Of a stretch of 42,099 bases of DNA, positions 26,373 through 34,667 are shown one piece after another. The stretch spans positions 1 through 42,099 of the forward strand of contig DXGZ01000098.1 of NCBI GenBank assembly GCA_019113645.1. The letters run 5' to 3'. The translations under genes and the position numbers were made by a program. Source of the stretch: Candidatus Mediterraneibacter vanvlietii (GTDB lineage: Bacteria > Bacillota > Clostridia > Lachnospirales > Lachnospiraceae). Positions within the stretch are counted from its first letter, which is position 1; each line of letters starts with the position of its first letter. Below the pieces are notes generated by a model, which did not search any database, was not told where the DNA came from, and was given only the letters and a program-made list of their open reading frames with translations.

Positions 26373-28970
26373 TCAGATCTCCCGGCTGATTATACTTACA
26401 ACACTCTCCTTCTTCTGCGGCAGATAAGCCATGTACGGAACCAGGATTCCCAGTATCAGAAGCAGCGGGAACACGGACAGCATCGGCCATATGATGAAAT
26501 GATATTCCATAAACCACATTCCATCCGCGATCATTCTCACCAGTGTCACGGACAGCAGAGAACCGAACACTGCAGATGCCGCAATGGTAAGGAGCGCGTA
26601 ATATGTTCCCTCCAGCATCAGCATCCGGATCAGCTGGCGCTTCGTCATGCCGATCGCCTCCATCATGGCGAATTCCCTGCGCCTTGTCACAATCGATGTC
26701 AGCGTGGAATTCATGAAATTCAGAATTCCGATCAGCCCGATCACTGCTGTCAGCACGCCGCCAATCAGCTGGAACATACCTGTCATGCCTGCGAATTCCG
26801 ACTCATATCTGTCCCTGGATTCATAGTGCATCATCGGCTCACTGTCATTCGTATAATTCTCGATAAATTCTCCGACTTCCTCTTCTTTTCCATCCTCCAC
26901 ATCAAACAGGAAACTCATCAGCAGTTCCTTCGGGTACATCTGCTGAAATACATCCGCGGTGGTGTAGAATGAAAAATGATTGCTCATCCTGTTGGTCAGC
27001 CCGTAATAATTCTCCTTTACAAGCGACAGGATCTCAAACTCGTGTTTCTCCCCGTCTGCTCCGGTCAGAGTGATATGATCTCCCACCCGGTATGCCACTT
27101 CATCTTCCTCTACCTTACCGTTGTCATCTATGGAAACAGCCCCGAGAAGATACGCTCCTGTGGCCAGCTTCTCTTTTATGACATCCAGATCCGTCTCGCC
27201 TTCCCAGACTTCCAGCTGTTCGAGCGGATAGTCCTCCATCCCGTAAAAAGCACTCATATAATTTCCTTCCGGATCCCGGTTATAGGGGATCTTTTCTGAT
27301 CCCATCATCCAGTAGAATTCCCCGTTTTCATCCTGCAGCACATTCTCTGTAGGCTCATAAGTATCCGGATCCAGGCCTGCCAGTCCTGTCATATAGATCC
27401 TTCCGCCCCGCTTGAATCCGTCCTGGGATTCACATGCTTCTATGAACGATTCCGACAAACTGTATTCAGAGATCGTCGTTGTATCACCGAAATATTCATT
27501 GTTAAAATACCTTGCATTCGCAATCAGAAAATCCGACGTCACAAAACGCTTCAGAAACTGATCCATACTGAAAGAACTGGTCACTGTAAATACACTGTTC
27601 AAGAGAATCACCGCCAGCGACATGGACAGGATCACCACTGCTGTACGCTGCTTGCTTCTTCCCAGATTGGAAAGCGCCATCCGCCATATCTTTCCTCCGT
27701 CCGTGGAGTGTTTCTCCCTGCCCGTTTTCCGTTCTCTTTCCGTATATCTTACCGCCTCGACCGGCGATACGCTTCCGGCGATTTTTGCGGGTTTTCTTGT
27801 CGATATCCAGACTGTGATAAGGCTGAACAGAACCGATCCGATGAAAATCAGAGGATTCAGCGATACCTCCACCTGCGTGCCCGCATAGGCGCTTCGCTCC
27901 ACCACAACCGGAACGATCCCTTTTCCGATCAGATATCCGGCAATAAGACCGAACGGAATGCCCATAACAGCCAGTTTCCATGCCTGGCGCCGGACGATCC
28001 GCTTCACCTGGCGTCCGGTAGTTCCGATCGTCTTCAGCAGCCCGTAATAGCGGATATCGCGGATCACGGAGATCTGAAATACATTGTAGATAATCAGATA
28101 CCCTGTCAGCAGGATGATAAACACCCCTGCCGCGACTGCCGCCACAGTCATCGGATCCGCCTGAACTCCTTCTGAGAGATAAGCCCAGTTGGCGTTGTTT
28201 GCCAGATAATCAGAATCCTCGCGGTTCACGGAATACCCGCTCTCTGTGATCACCTGGTTCAGCTTATCCTGTATCCCGAATGAGTTGGCGAAATTAACAT
28301 CCATCTGGATATCTCCGACCAGGGAACCGCTGTCTCCTTCATAGGAAGCAAGCTCTTCCTCATATGCGCTCAAATATGCTTCCGACGCAATAACAAACCC
28401 CACGTTCAGCGCCGGATCTGAGCGGATAATCCCTGATATGGTAAACGATCGGTCTGTAATCTGCGGCTCGTTCTGCCCCAGCTGCAGAGTCAGAGTAATT
28501 GTCTCTCCGACTTTCTCCGGCAGACCGAGAAGTTCCAGCGTTGTCTCATCTACAAGAACTTCATCCGCCTTCACCGGTGCTTTTCCTTCTTTTATCTCTA
28601 TAAAACGGTGTCCGTAATGATATTCCGGAACATACCAGAACTCCACGTGCCGCTTCAGAAATTCCGGGTTCAGCACATCGTCCGCCAGATTCCGGTTCGG
28701 TGCGCTCTCCCGGATCAGCGGATGATCTTTCAGATCATCATACTGCTCTTCGGTCAGATTTTTAATACGCCCGTGGCTGTCGCCGCCTGCCTGGCGCATA
28801 GTTGCCTGCTGAAACGTCTCCATAGCCCCGAGCCCGATCGTAAATATCGTTGTGAACAGCATTGCTGTCAGGGCGATGGCAATCACTGCAATAATATTCC
28901 TCGTGCGGCTGGCACGGAAGCTCCTGTCCGACAGTCTGCGGATCGCTTTCTTATTATTTACCTTACGCAT
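26373..28970 (-). CDS. FtsX-family ABC transporter permease
   Basis: This is a large permease of about 865 residues with two FtsX-like units. The first membrane segment (NIIAVIAIALTAMLFTTIFTIG) precedes an extracellular domain of about 230 residues, then three membrane segments. A second unit starts with TAVVILSMSLAVILL and is followed by another large extracellular domain rich in Asp/Glu, then three last segments. The motif FAMMEAIGMTKRQL is typical of the family. The ATG at 28970 overlaps the ATPase stop by eight bases; the longer frame from 29036 is unlikely. With the upstream ATPase and two-component pair it forms a Bce-like sensing/resistance module. Confidence 0.9.
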   Translation of the reverse strand: MRKVNNKKAIRRLSDRSFRASRTRNIIAVIAIALTAMLFTTIFTIGLGAMETFQQATMRQAGGDSHGRIKNLTEEQYDDLKDHPLIRESAPNRNLADDVLNPEFLKRHVEFWYVPEYHYGHRFIEIKEGKAPVKADEVLVDETTLELLGLPEKVGETITLTLQLGQNEPQITDRSFTISGIIRSDPALNVGFVIASEAYLSAYEEELASYEGDSGSLVGDIQMDVNFANSFGIQDKLNQVITESGYSVNREDSDYLANNANWAYLSEGVQADPMTVAAVAAGVFIILLTGYLIIYNVFQISVIRDIRYYGLLKTIGTTGRQVKRIVRRQAWKLAVMGIPFGLIAGYLIGKGIVPVVVERSAYAGTQVEVSLNPLIFIGSVLFSLITVWISTRKPAKIAGSVSPVEAVRYTERERKTGREKHSTDGGKIWRMALSNLGRSKQRTAVVILSMSLAVILLNSVFTVTSSFSMDQFLKRFVTSDFLIANARYFNNEYFGDTTTISEYSLSESFIEACESQDGFKRGGRIYMTGLAGLDPDTYEPTENVLQDENGEFYWMMGSEKIPYNRDPEGNYMSAFYGMEDYPLEQLEVWEGETDLDVIKEKLATGAYLLGAVSIDDNGKVEEDEVAYRVGDHITLTGADGEKHEFEILSLVKENYYGLTNRMSNHFSFYTTADVFQQMYPKELLMSFLFDVEDGKEEEVGEFIENYTNDSEPMMHYESRDRYESEFAGMTGMFQLIGGVLTAVIGLIGILNFMNSTLTSIVTRRREFAMMEAIGMTKRQLIRMLMLEGTYYALLTIAASAVFGSLLSVTLVRMIADGMWFMEYHFIIWPMLSVFPLLLILGILVPYMAYLPQKKESVVSIISREI

Positions 28971-29646
28971 CTGCCTCACCGCCTTTTGTGATCTTTCCGT
29001 CTTCGATACGGACGATCCGATCCGCCATCTGGGCAATCTCTTCGTTGTGAGTAATCATCACTACCGTCTGTCCGAACCGGCTGCTGGTCACTTTTAAGAG
29101 GCTCAGCACATCCTGGCTTGTGGCAGAGTCCAGATTGCCGGTGGGTTCGTCGGCGAGCAGAATCGCAGGTTTTGCAGCCAGAGCCCGCGCGATCGCCACT
29201 CTCTGCTGCTGTCCCCCGGAGAGCTGGGAGGGCAGGCTGAACTTCTTCTGCTTCAGCCCAAGGATCTCAATAATGTCCTCCACATACTTTGCATCCACCG
29301 GATTGCCGTCCAGTTCCACCGGAAGCACGATGTTCTCATACACATTTAACACCGGCACCAGGTTGTAGCTCTGAAACACAAATCCGATCTTGCGGCGGCG
29401 GAAAATCGTAAGCTGCTCATCCTTTAACCGGGAGATATCTTTCTCATCCACCCACACTTTGCCTGAGGTCGGCCGGTCCAGCCCGCCCAGCATGTGAAGC
29501 AGCGTGGATTTCCCGCTTCCCGAAGTGCCGACAATCGCTACGAACTCGCCCAGCTCAACAGACAGGTTCACCCCGTCCAGCGCCTTTACAAGGGTGTCTC
29601 CCGACCCGTAGTATTTCTTCAGATCTCTTGTTCTCAGAATACTCAT
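28963..29646 (-). CDS. ABC transporter ATP-binding protein, MacB/BceA-like
   Basis: This is the ATPase partner of the FtsX-type permease, about 227 residues. Walker A is GTSGSGKST, the signature [15 protein letters not shown], Walker [13 protein letters not shown] and the H-loop MITHNEE. The [18 protein letters not shown] segment is typical of this group. The ATG at 29646 has AGGAGG nine bases upstream. A strong terminator-like hairpin with eight Us ends directly at that Shine-Dalgarno, so expression may depend on readthrough from the kinase gene. Confidence 0.93.
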   Translation of the reverse strand: MSILRTRDLKKYYGSGDTLVKALDGVNLSVELGEFVAIVGTSGSGKSTLLHMLGGLDRPTSGKVWVDEKDISRLKDEQLTIFRRRKIGFVFQSYNLVPVLNVYENIVLPVELDGNPVDAKYVEDIIEILGLKQKKFSLPSQLSGGQQQRVAIARALAAKPAILLADEPTGNLDSATSQDVLSLLKVTSSRFGQTVVMITHNEEIAQMADRIVRIEDGKITKGGEADA

Positions 29647-29662
29647 ACTTCTTCTCCTCCTC

Positions 29663-29701
29663 AAAAAAAATGGTCTTATAGAACTGATTTTCTATAAGAC
29701 C
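29663..29701 (-). terminator. Terminator-like hairpin abutting the ABC ATPase ribosome site
   Basis: GGTCTTATAGAA and TTCTATAAGACC (arms 29690-29701 and 29672-29683) form a perfect 12-bp stem with a 6-base loop, followed on the minus strand by A and eight Ts, then GAGGAGG. There is no room for a promoter between the U run and the Shine-Dalgarno. A TATAGT lies just upstream of the hairpin but lacks a matching -35. Confidence 0.85.
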
Positions 29702-29763
29702 ACTATAAGGCACGAATCTTTCCACATCCTTTCCGGAATCTAACAGAATTGAAAGATTTCATT

Positions 29764-30606
29764 TCACCGCGGGAGATAGAGGCTGAAACAGCTTCCTCCC
29801 TCCTGACGCGCCGACACTTTAACATATCCGTTTTCTCTCTCCAGAATCTCTCTGGTCAGGTAAAGCCCGAGCCCCACGCCTTCCTCCTGCTGTACCTGCT
29901 TCCCCCTGCAGAACCGCCCGAAAATCCCGGCGCGCTCCTCCTCGGGAATCCCGGGGCCTTCATCTGCCACCTCGATACAGGCGTAGAATTCAAATCTCCG
30001 GATGCGGATCTCCACCCGGCTTCCTTCCGGTGAATATTTGACCGCATTATCCACTACGTTATTCAGAGCTTCCAATGTCCATTTTCTGTCATAAGACGCT
30101 GATATGCTCTCTGTTATCTGAAACAGCAGGGATATATCTTTCTCCGCGGCTTTTGCCTGGTACAGGTTCACACTGTCCTCCACAAGCGGGGTTAAATCCT
30201 GTCTGGAAGGGATGATTTCAAGTATGCCGGATTCCAGTCTCGACATCTTAACAAGCGACTGGATCAGGAATTCCAGCTTTTCCGCCTGGACATAGATCTG
30301 TTCCGCAAGTGCTTTCTCCTCCCCGTCTTTCGCCTTCTCCCCGAGCAGTTCCGCGTAAAGCAGGATGTTCGAAAGCGGCGTCTTCGTCTGATGAGAGATA
30401 TCCGACACCAGTGATTTTATATTTTCCCGCTCAGCCCGCGTCTTCTCAAGAGACTGCTTCGATGACGCAAAGTACTGCTTCCACCTGTTTTCCAGCCGGG
30501 AAAGCTCTGTCTCATCATAACGTTTTTCCTCAAATGTTCCGTCGATCGCACTGCTCAGCATCTCATCCAGCCGCTGCAGTGTCCGTTTTGACCCGATCTG
30601 TATCAT
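29764..30606 (-). CDS. Soluble sensor histidine kinase
   Basis: This is a histidine kinase of about 280 residues with no membrane segment. The N-terminal 65 residues are charged and probably coiled (LSRLENRWKQYFASS, LEKTRAERENIKSLV). The H-box VSDISHQTKTPLSN puts the histidine at residue 72. The N-box NNVVDNAVKYSPEGS, DEGPGIPEEE, FGRFCRG and GVGLGLYLTREI complete the ATPase. The ATG at 30606 overlaps the regulator stop codon as ATGA and has GGGAG eight bases upstream. Bce-type kinases usually have two membrane segments, so this one may sense a cytoplasmic signal or contact the transporter directly. Confidence 0.9.
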   Translation of the reverse strand: MIQIGSKRTLQRLDEMLSSAIDGTFEEKRYDETELSRLENRWKQYFASSKQSLEKTRAERENIKSLVSDISHQTKTPLSNILLYAELLGEKAKDGEEKALAEQIYVQAEKLEFLIQSLVKMSRLESGILEIIPSRQDLTPLVEDSVNLYQAKAAEKDISLLFQITESISASYDRKWTLEALNNVVDNAVKYSPEGSRVEIRIRRFEFYACIEVADEGPGIPEEERAGIFGRFCRGKQVQQEEGVGLGLYLTREILERENGYVKVSARQEGGSCFSLYLPR

Positions 30607-31295
30607 GCTTTCTTCTCCCACACGTACCCGATTCCGTACACAGTTGAGATCGGCGTATATTTTTCTCTCCCCTCCAGCTTATGGCGCAGCCGGTTCACCG
30701 CCACGCTCAGGGCATTCTCATCCACATACCTGGCTCCATCCGTCCAGAGAAGATCGGTCAGCTGTTCCCGTGTCAGCGTCTGCCCCGTATGTGCCGCAAA
30801 TGCGCGGAGCAGTTTCTGCTCCGTTCTGCTCAGCACAATCTCATCTTCTCCGACAAAGAACTTCATCTCATCAAAATAAAATCCGTACCGCTCGTCTTTA
30901 TAGACTTCGCCGGCCTGCTTTCGCTCCGGCCGGATCCGGCTTCTCATCCGCTCCACCCGCGCCCGCAGAGCCATCAGGCTGAACGGTTTTGTAATATAAT
31001 CGTCCGCGCCAAGTGAAAATCCGCTGATCTCATCGCTTTCCAGATCATTTGCCGTGATCAGCAGCACCGGAATCTGAGATTCCCTTCGTATCTGTTTCAA
31101 AAAGTCATAACCGCTTCCATCCGGAAGGTTAATATCCAGAAGCGCCATATCGATCTGTTCGCTGTTCCAGATCTTCTTCGCCTCCTCCACGGTATATGCC
31201 TGAAAGAAGCAGATGTCATCCTGCCGCAGGGCGAGGAGAATTCCCTGATTCAGCCCGGCGTCATCCTCAACAATCAGTATTGTGTATTTTCCCAT
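30603..31295 (-). CDS. OmpR-family response regulator (second module)
   Basis: This is a response regulator of about 230 residues, paired with the soluble kinase by a four-base overlap. The receiver has ILIVEDD, Asp54 in MALLDINLPDG, LLITAND and Lys103 in ITKPF. The winged-helix domain has LSRTEQKLLRAFAAH, ENALSVAVNRLRHKLEG and the final VYGIGYVW. The ATG at 31295 has GGAG ten bases upstream; the longer frame to 31367 runs through the promoter region. It is the best local candidate for binding the 21-bp-spaced repeats upstream of the glycosyltransferase operon and the small membrane protein. Confidence 0.93.
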   Translation of the reverse strand: MGKYTILIVEDDAGLNQGILLALRQDDICFFQAYTVEEAKKIWNSEQIDMALLDINLPDGSGYDFLKQIRRESQIPVLLITANDLESDEISGFSLGADDYITKPFSLMALRARVERMRSRIRPERKQAGEVYKDERYGFYFDEMKFFVGEDEIVLSRTEQKLLRAFAAHTGQTLTREQLTDLLWTDGARYVDENALSVAVNRLRHKLEGREKYTPISTVYGIGYVWEKKA

Positions 31296-31382
31296 AGCTG
31301 TAAGTCTCCGTAACCTGTAATCTTTAATCGGGTATTTCTGACTGTCTTCGCTGTACTGACAGTTCATGACAGCTTACATCCT

Positions 31383-31391
31383 ATCTTATCA
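31383..31391 (-). promoter_or_regulatory. Extended -10 promoter of the second two-component module
   Basis: The minus strand reads TGATAAGAT (complement of 31383-31391), an extended -10 element (TGnTAAGAT), about 90 bases upstream of the regulator start. No good -35 is present, which is normal for extended -10 promoters. The spacing to the upstream flippase gene also allows readthrough. Confidence 0.45.
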
Positions 31392-31398
31392 CATTGAG

Positions 31399-32442
31399 TC
31401 ATATTTCGCTATTTTTCCTGTATATGATTTGATTAATCACAACAATGACAAGACTTACAATCATCAGAAAATAGAAATTAATCCCCCTGCTGACCAGCAT
31501 GGACGGGATCAGATAGGCGCCTGTAAACACGTGCGCGAAAACAGTCTGGTACATCAGCTCTGTAATTCCCTGTGCCCCGGGAAGCGGCAGCATATCAACC
31601 GCAATATAGACAGATGCCTGCAGCAGAATCACTTTCATGGCGTCTGTCCCCTGCAGTCCGAAACCCAGATAAACCATATAGGTCAGAACGAATATGCTGG
31701 TTCTCTGCAGCGCTGTCATCACCAGAATCCAGCAGAGCCTTCCTTTGTGTCCGCGCAGCCAGGTTACTGCCTGCTGATAACTGTCGATGAACTCCCTGAT
31801 CTTTTCTTCCCTTTTTTCAGATGGTTTCCAGATCCTGATCCGAATGAAGAAGCCTTCGAAAAACATGGCAGCTTTCAGGATCACCTTTGGGAACAGCATT
31901 ACGCCCAGAATCACTGCTACCAGAATCACATTCAGGGAGAGTCCAAGCAGATATAACGGGAAATAGACATTAAGCTCACTGCGAAGCGGCCCCATCCAGA
32001 ACAGTAGTATTCCGAATCCCATCACAACAAGAATGAACTTGTACGCTACTGCCACAGTCATGAGAACTACTGTGCTGTCTGAGCCCCGGTTGCCGTCCCT
32101 GTTCATGTAATAGAGCTGTACCGGCTGGCCGCCGGACGCGGACGGTGTGATTCCTGAATAAAAATATCCGATGAAAGAATACTGAATACAGCGGAAGAGA
32201 GAGCTCGGCTTTTCTCCGTCTTTTTTCGCCCTCATGGAACGGAGAAGATACCAGATCATATATCCTTCCGCACAGACAAAGAATACCGCCAGCCCTACTG
32301 CTGGGACGAGATACCATTTGGACATATTTGCTACCGCGCGGGCGATCTCTGCCAGATCCCTCCCGCTGAAGAGTGCATAGAATGTCAGGAACATGATCAG
32401 AAGGAAGAGCGCAATCTGAAGCGCCCGTTTCTTAACGCTCAT
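31399..32442 (-). CDS. MprF-type flippase-domain membrane protein
   Basis: This is a polytopic membrane protein of 347 residues in the lysylphosphatidylglycerol synthase transmembrane family (UPF0104/COG0392), without the cytosolic aminoacyl transferase domain of MprF. About eight hydrophobic segments are visible. The family motif GYFYSGITPSASGGQPVQ lies near residue 95, and LPLPGAQGITELMYQ near residue 285. Relatives move lipids or lipid-linked sugars across the membrane. It overlaps the upstream YiiX-like gene by 11 bases and ends an operon led by a glycosyltransferase, which suggests handling of a glycolipid. Confidence 0.85.
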   Translation of the reverse strand: MSVKKRALQIALFLLIMFLTFYALFSGRDLAEIARAVANMSKWYLVPAVGLAVFFVCAEGYMIWYLLRSMRAKKDGEKPSSLFRCIQYSFIGYFYSGITPSASGGQPVQLYYMNRDGNRGSDSTVVLMTVAVAYKFILVVMGFGILLFWMGPLRSELNVYFPLYLLGLSLNVILVAVILGVMLFPKVILKAAMFFEGFFIRIRIWKPSEKREEKIREFIDSYQQAVTWLRGHKGRLCWILVMTALQRTSIFVLTYMVYLGFGLQGTDAMKVILLQASVYIAVDMLPLPGAQGITELMYQTVFAHVFTGAYLIPSMLVSRGINFYFLMIVSLVIVVINQIIYRKNSEI

Positions 32443-33079
32443 AGTCCGCCCTCCTCTTTGACTGATTCTTCAAGTACACAGTTCCGGCATATGCCGGGCT
32501 CAGTCTTCGCAGCAGATAAACCGGCAGCCTTCTGCTGTCGCTCCATTTTTGTCTCGTCTGGACAAATTCTCTCAGACTTCCTTCAAACAGCACTTCCTTT
32601 TCCCTGTACTGATAAAAGTCCTTCGGCGTCACAAGAGAAAAATGCTTGTCCCAGCTGCAGATTCCCGACTCTTCAAGAAGCCTCGCGATATAGGAGGAAC
32701 AAGTATAATGCCGTTTCTGATAGAACGGTTTCTTCAGAAGGATAAACGGAAGTCCTATCACCGCATAATGATATTGGAACCTGTTTTCCATTGCCTCTCT
32801 GAGCTGTTCCTCCACCCGGGCTTTCTGTTCTGGAGTACACTCCAGACTGCAGACCATATAGTCGGCACCGGGAAATGCGCGGAGGATCTTTTCTTTATCT
32901 TCCCTCTCAAACCCGGCAAGCAGGGGGATAGAGGGATGCCGTCTTCCGATGCTGTATGTTTCGTCCAGATCCGCGTCCAGCGATATTGCCACATGGATAT
33001 ATTTCTGCCTGATGACTCTCCGGATAATCCCTGCAAACAAACCGGGAGTGTCTACAAATACAAGATACAATTTTGCCAT
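32432..33079 (-). CDS. YiiX/NlpC-P60-like papain-fold protein
   Basis: This 215-residue protein has no signal peptide. The N-terminal strand LYLVFVDTPGLFAGIIRRV leads to a histidine in YIHVAISLD near residue 30. A cysteine follows in HYTCSSYIARLLEESG near residue 125. The His-before-Cys order matches the permuted NlpC/P60 (YiiX/YebB-like) fold, whose members act on amide bonds in peptidoglycan or lipids. The assignment rests on this pattern only. It lies between a glycosyltransferase and a flippase in one operon, so an envelope substrate is likely. Confidence 0.6.
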   Translation of the reverse strand: MAKLYLVFVDTPGLFAGIIRRVIRQKYIHVAISLDADLDETYSIGRRHPSIPLLAGFEREDKEKILRAFPGADYMVCSLECTPEQKARVEEQLREAMENRFQYHYAVIGLPFILLKKPFYQKRHYTCSSYIARLLEESGICSWDKHFSLVTPKDFYQYREKEVLFEGSLREFVQTRQKWSDSRRLPVYLLRRLSPAYAGTVYLKNQSKRRADYER

Positions 33080-33093
33080 ACTTATGATGCCTC

Positions 33094-34134
33094 CTACTGA
33101 AACTGATAAATCCTTCTGGCAAACCGGTAGCCTCCTACGGTCAGCTTTCCGCCCAGTCTTCCCGGCAGATAGGTAAGTCCGCTTAAGGTCGAATATCTGA
33201 GCCGGTAGTAAAGGGCAGAATTATATTCCCTGATCCGCTCCCACATTGCTCTTCGTTTCTCCTGGGCTTCATCGGTCTGAATCAGAAGCAGATGGATCGA
33301 TGAGATTGAAAGCATAATCGATATATTGCGTGTCATATAAGACGCCAGTTTTGGATATGTTTTCTTCACTTCCGCCAGATCGACGGATTTTGCCACAAGA
33401 TCTGTCACCCGGATCTGCTGATCGATCCGTTTCATCATCACATTCTCATTCACTGACTGGTCTTCTCTTCCCAGATAGTAATGGTACAGATCAATGTCCA
33501 TGTAATAGATCCGTTCAACAAACGGAAGCGGCTGATAGGAAAACAGATTGTCTACGTAAAATGTGTGTTCCGGAAGTTTCACTCCCGATTTTCTCAGGAC
33601 TTCCGTGCGGAACATCAGAGAGTGCATAATCAGATACTGGGATGGTTTAAATTTTCCGATCTCATTCCATGTGCACATCTGTCTCTCCGGGAACACGTTT
33701 TTGAATCCCATGCTCCTGCTCGTGCCCTCATCCAGATGATCATATACATAGTTACAGACAAAAAGATCCGGTATCTCTTCTTCAAATTCGCACCTTCCGC
33801 CTCCACACATGTCACGGATAGTGTCGAGCAGAATTCTGTAGGAATCCGCATCCAGCCAGTCATCGGAATCCACTACCTTGTAGTAGAGTCCCCTGGCAAG
33901 CTCCAGGCCCTTGTTCACCCCGGACCCGTGGCCGCCGTTTTTCTTATGTACCACACGCACAATGTCCGGATATATCATCTGATACTCATCCGCAATCTGC
34001 GCTGTTCTGTCCACAGATCCGTCATTGACCAGGATAATCTCCACATCTTTGCCTCCCAGAAGAAGCGAATCCACGCATCGCCGCATATAGCTTTCTGAAT
34101 TGTAGCATGGTACTGCAAATGTAATATATTTCAT
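33094..34134 (-). CDS. Family 2 glycosyltransferase
   Basis: This is a GT-A fold family 2 glycosyltransferase of about 346 residues, probably cytoplasmic. The N-terminal catalytic domain starts with ITFAVPCYNSESYMRRCVDSLL, then IILVNDGSVDRT, and carries the nucleotide-sugar/metal motif in VDSDDWLD. The C-terminal half has charged helices and no clear membrane segment. The ATG at 34134 has GGAGG eight bases upstream. It is first in a three-gene operon with the YiiX-like protein and the flippase. Its promoter shares a distinctive layout with that of the small membrane protein. Confidence 0.9.
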   Translation of the reverse strand: MKYITFAVPCYNSESYMRRCVDSLLLGGKDVEIILVNDGSVDRTAQIADEYQMIYPDIVRVVHKKNGGHGSGVNKGLELARGLYYKVVDSDDWLDADSYRILLDTIRDMCGGGRCEFEEEIPDLFVCNYVYDHLDEGTSRSMGFKNVFPERQMCTWNEIGKFKPSQYLIMHSLMFRTEVLRKSGVKLPEHTFYVDNLFSYQPLPFVERIYYMDIDLYHYYLGREDQSVNENVMMKRIDQQIRVTDLVAKSVDLAEVKKTYPKLASYMTRNISIMLSISSIHLLLIQTDEAQEKRRAMWERIREYNSALYYRLRYSTLSGLTYLPGRLGGKLTVGGYRFARRIYQFQ

Positions 34135-34169
34135 AGGTATTTCCTCCACATCCCTGTTTTTTCGATGTC

Positions 34170-34237
34170 TTTATCGTATCGGAGTGATCTTAAGATAACA
34201 GGAAGGGATTTCTTAAGATTTAGGAAAGATTTCTTAA
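34170..34237 (-). promoter_or_regulatory. Activator-type promoter of the glycosyltransferase operon
   Basis: The plus strand reads TTTATCGTATC at 34170-34180 (minus-strand GATACGATAAA, probable -10 region). GATTTCTTAA occurs at 34207-34216 and again at 34228-34237, a 21-bp period, each preceded by GGAA. A third CTTAA lies at 34189-34193. No good -35 exists. The design suits an OmpR-family activator binding direct repeats. Confidence 0.6.
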
Positions 34238-34253
34238 ACAGCGTAAAAAGAAC

Positions 34254-34412
34254 TTACCAACTGTTAAATCGCCGTAAAATGCGGTCAATCCCTGAAACCA
34301 GCCCTGACATCACAAACATGACTGCTCCGATCGGAATCACAATCAGTACAAGCAGTACAATCATAAACCACGCTATGATCCTGCCGATCCTTCTTTTTGT
34401 CTCGCTTTTCAT
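34254..34412 (-). CDS. Small single-pass membrane protein (52 residues)
   Basis: I do not recognise this protein. It begins with a basic segment (MKSETKRRIGRII), has one hydrophobic segment of about 28 residues (AWFMIVLLVLIVIPIGAV and onward) and ends with a basic RILRRFNSW tail. The ATG at 34412 has AGGAGG eight bases upstream, a very strong site that supports a real gene. It is monocistronic or reads into the glycosyltransferase operon. Its promoter carries the same 11-nt box and 21-bp-spaced repeats as that operon, so the two are probably co-regulated. Confidence 0.75.
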   Translation of the reverse strand: MKSETKRRIGRIIAWFMIVLLVLIVIPIGAVMFVMSGLVSGIDRILRRFNSW

Positions 34413-34443
34413 CTGACATTCCTCCTGCTTCTTTCTTTGCATA

Positions 34444-34511
34444 TTTATCGTATCAGAATCAAAAATATACTTCCATTGAACTGCCTTACATTTTCCGGGC
34501 GGCAGCTTACA
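34444..34511 (-). promoter_or_regulatory. Activator-type promoter of the small membrane protein gene
   Basis: TTTATCGTATC at 34444-34454 is identical to the box at 34170. CTTACA occurs at 34485-34490 and 34506-34511, a 21-bp period. The distance from box to first half-site (41 bp) matches that at the glycosyltransferase promoter (42 bp). No good -35 is seen. Confidence 0.6.
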
Positions 34512-34552
34512 CTTTTGTAAGACACAGTTCAGCCATGGACTGTACGGGAGAG

Positions 34553-34574
34553 AAAATCATGCTCGCATGATTTT
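34553..34574. repeat. Near-perfect palindrome in the divergent intergenic region
   Basis: AAAATCATGC and GCATGATTTT are separated by two bases. On the plus strand the hairpin is followed by ATGAAATC and six Ts. No plus-strand gene lies upstream to need a terminator, so a regulatory or remnant role is possible. Confidence 0.6.
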
Positions 34575-34606
34575 ATGAAATCTTTTTTAAAAAAGGGGAT
34601 TTTTAC

Positions 34607-34635
34607 TTGAGAAATCAGAAAAAAAGTTATACCAT
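34607..34635 (+). promoter_or_regulatory. Promoter of the unknown membrane protein gene
   Basis: TTGAGA (34607-34612) lies 17 bases from TACCAT (34630-34635) in A/T-rich sequence; TATACC, two bases earlier, is an alternative -10. The ribosome site GAGGGG is four bases before the ATG at 34668. Confidence 0.5.
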
Positions 34636-34667
34636 AAAAAGGATTTTTTTAGAAAGCGAGGGGTTCC

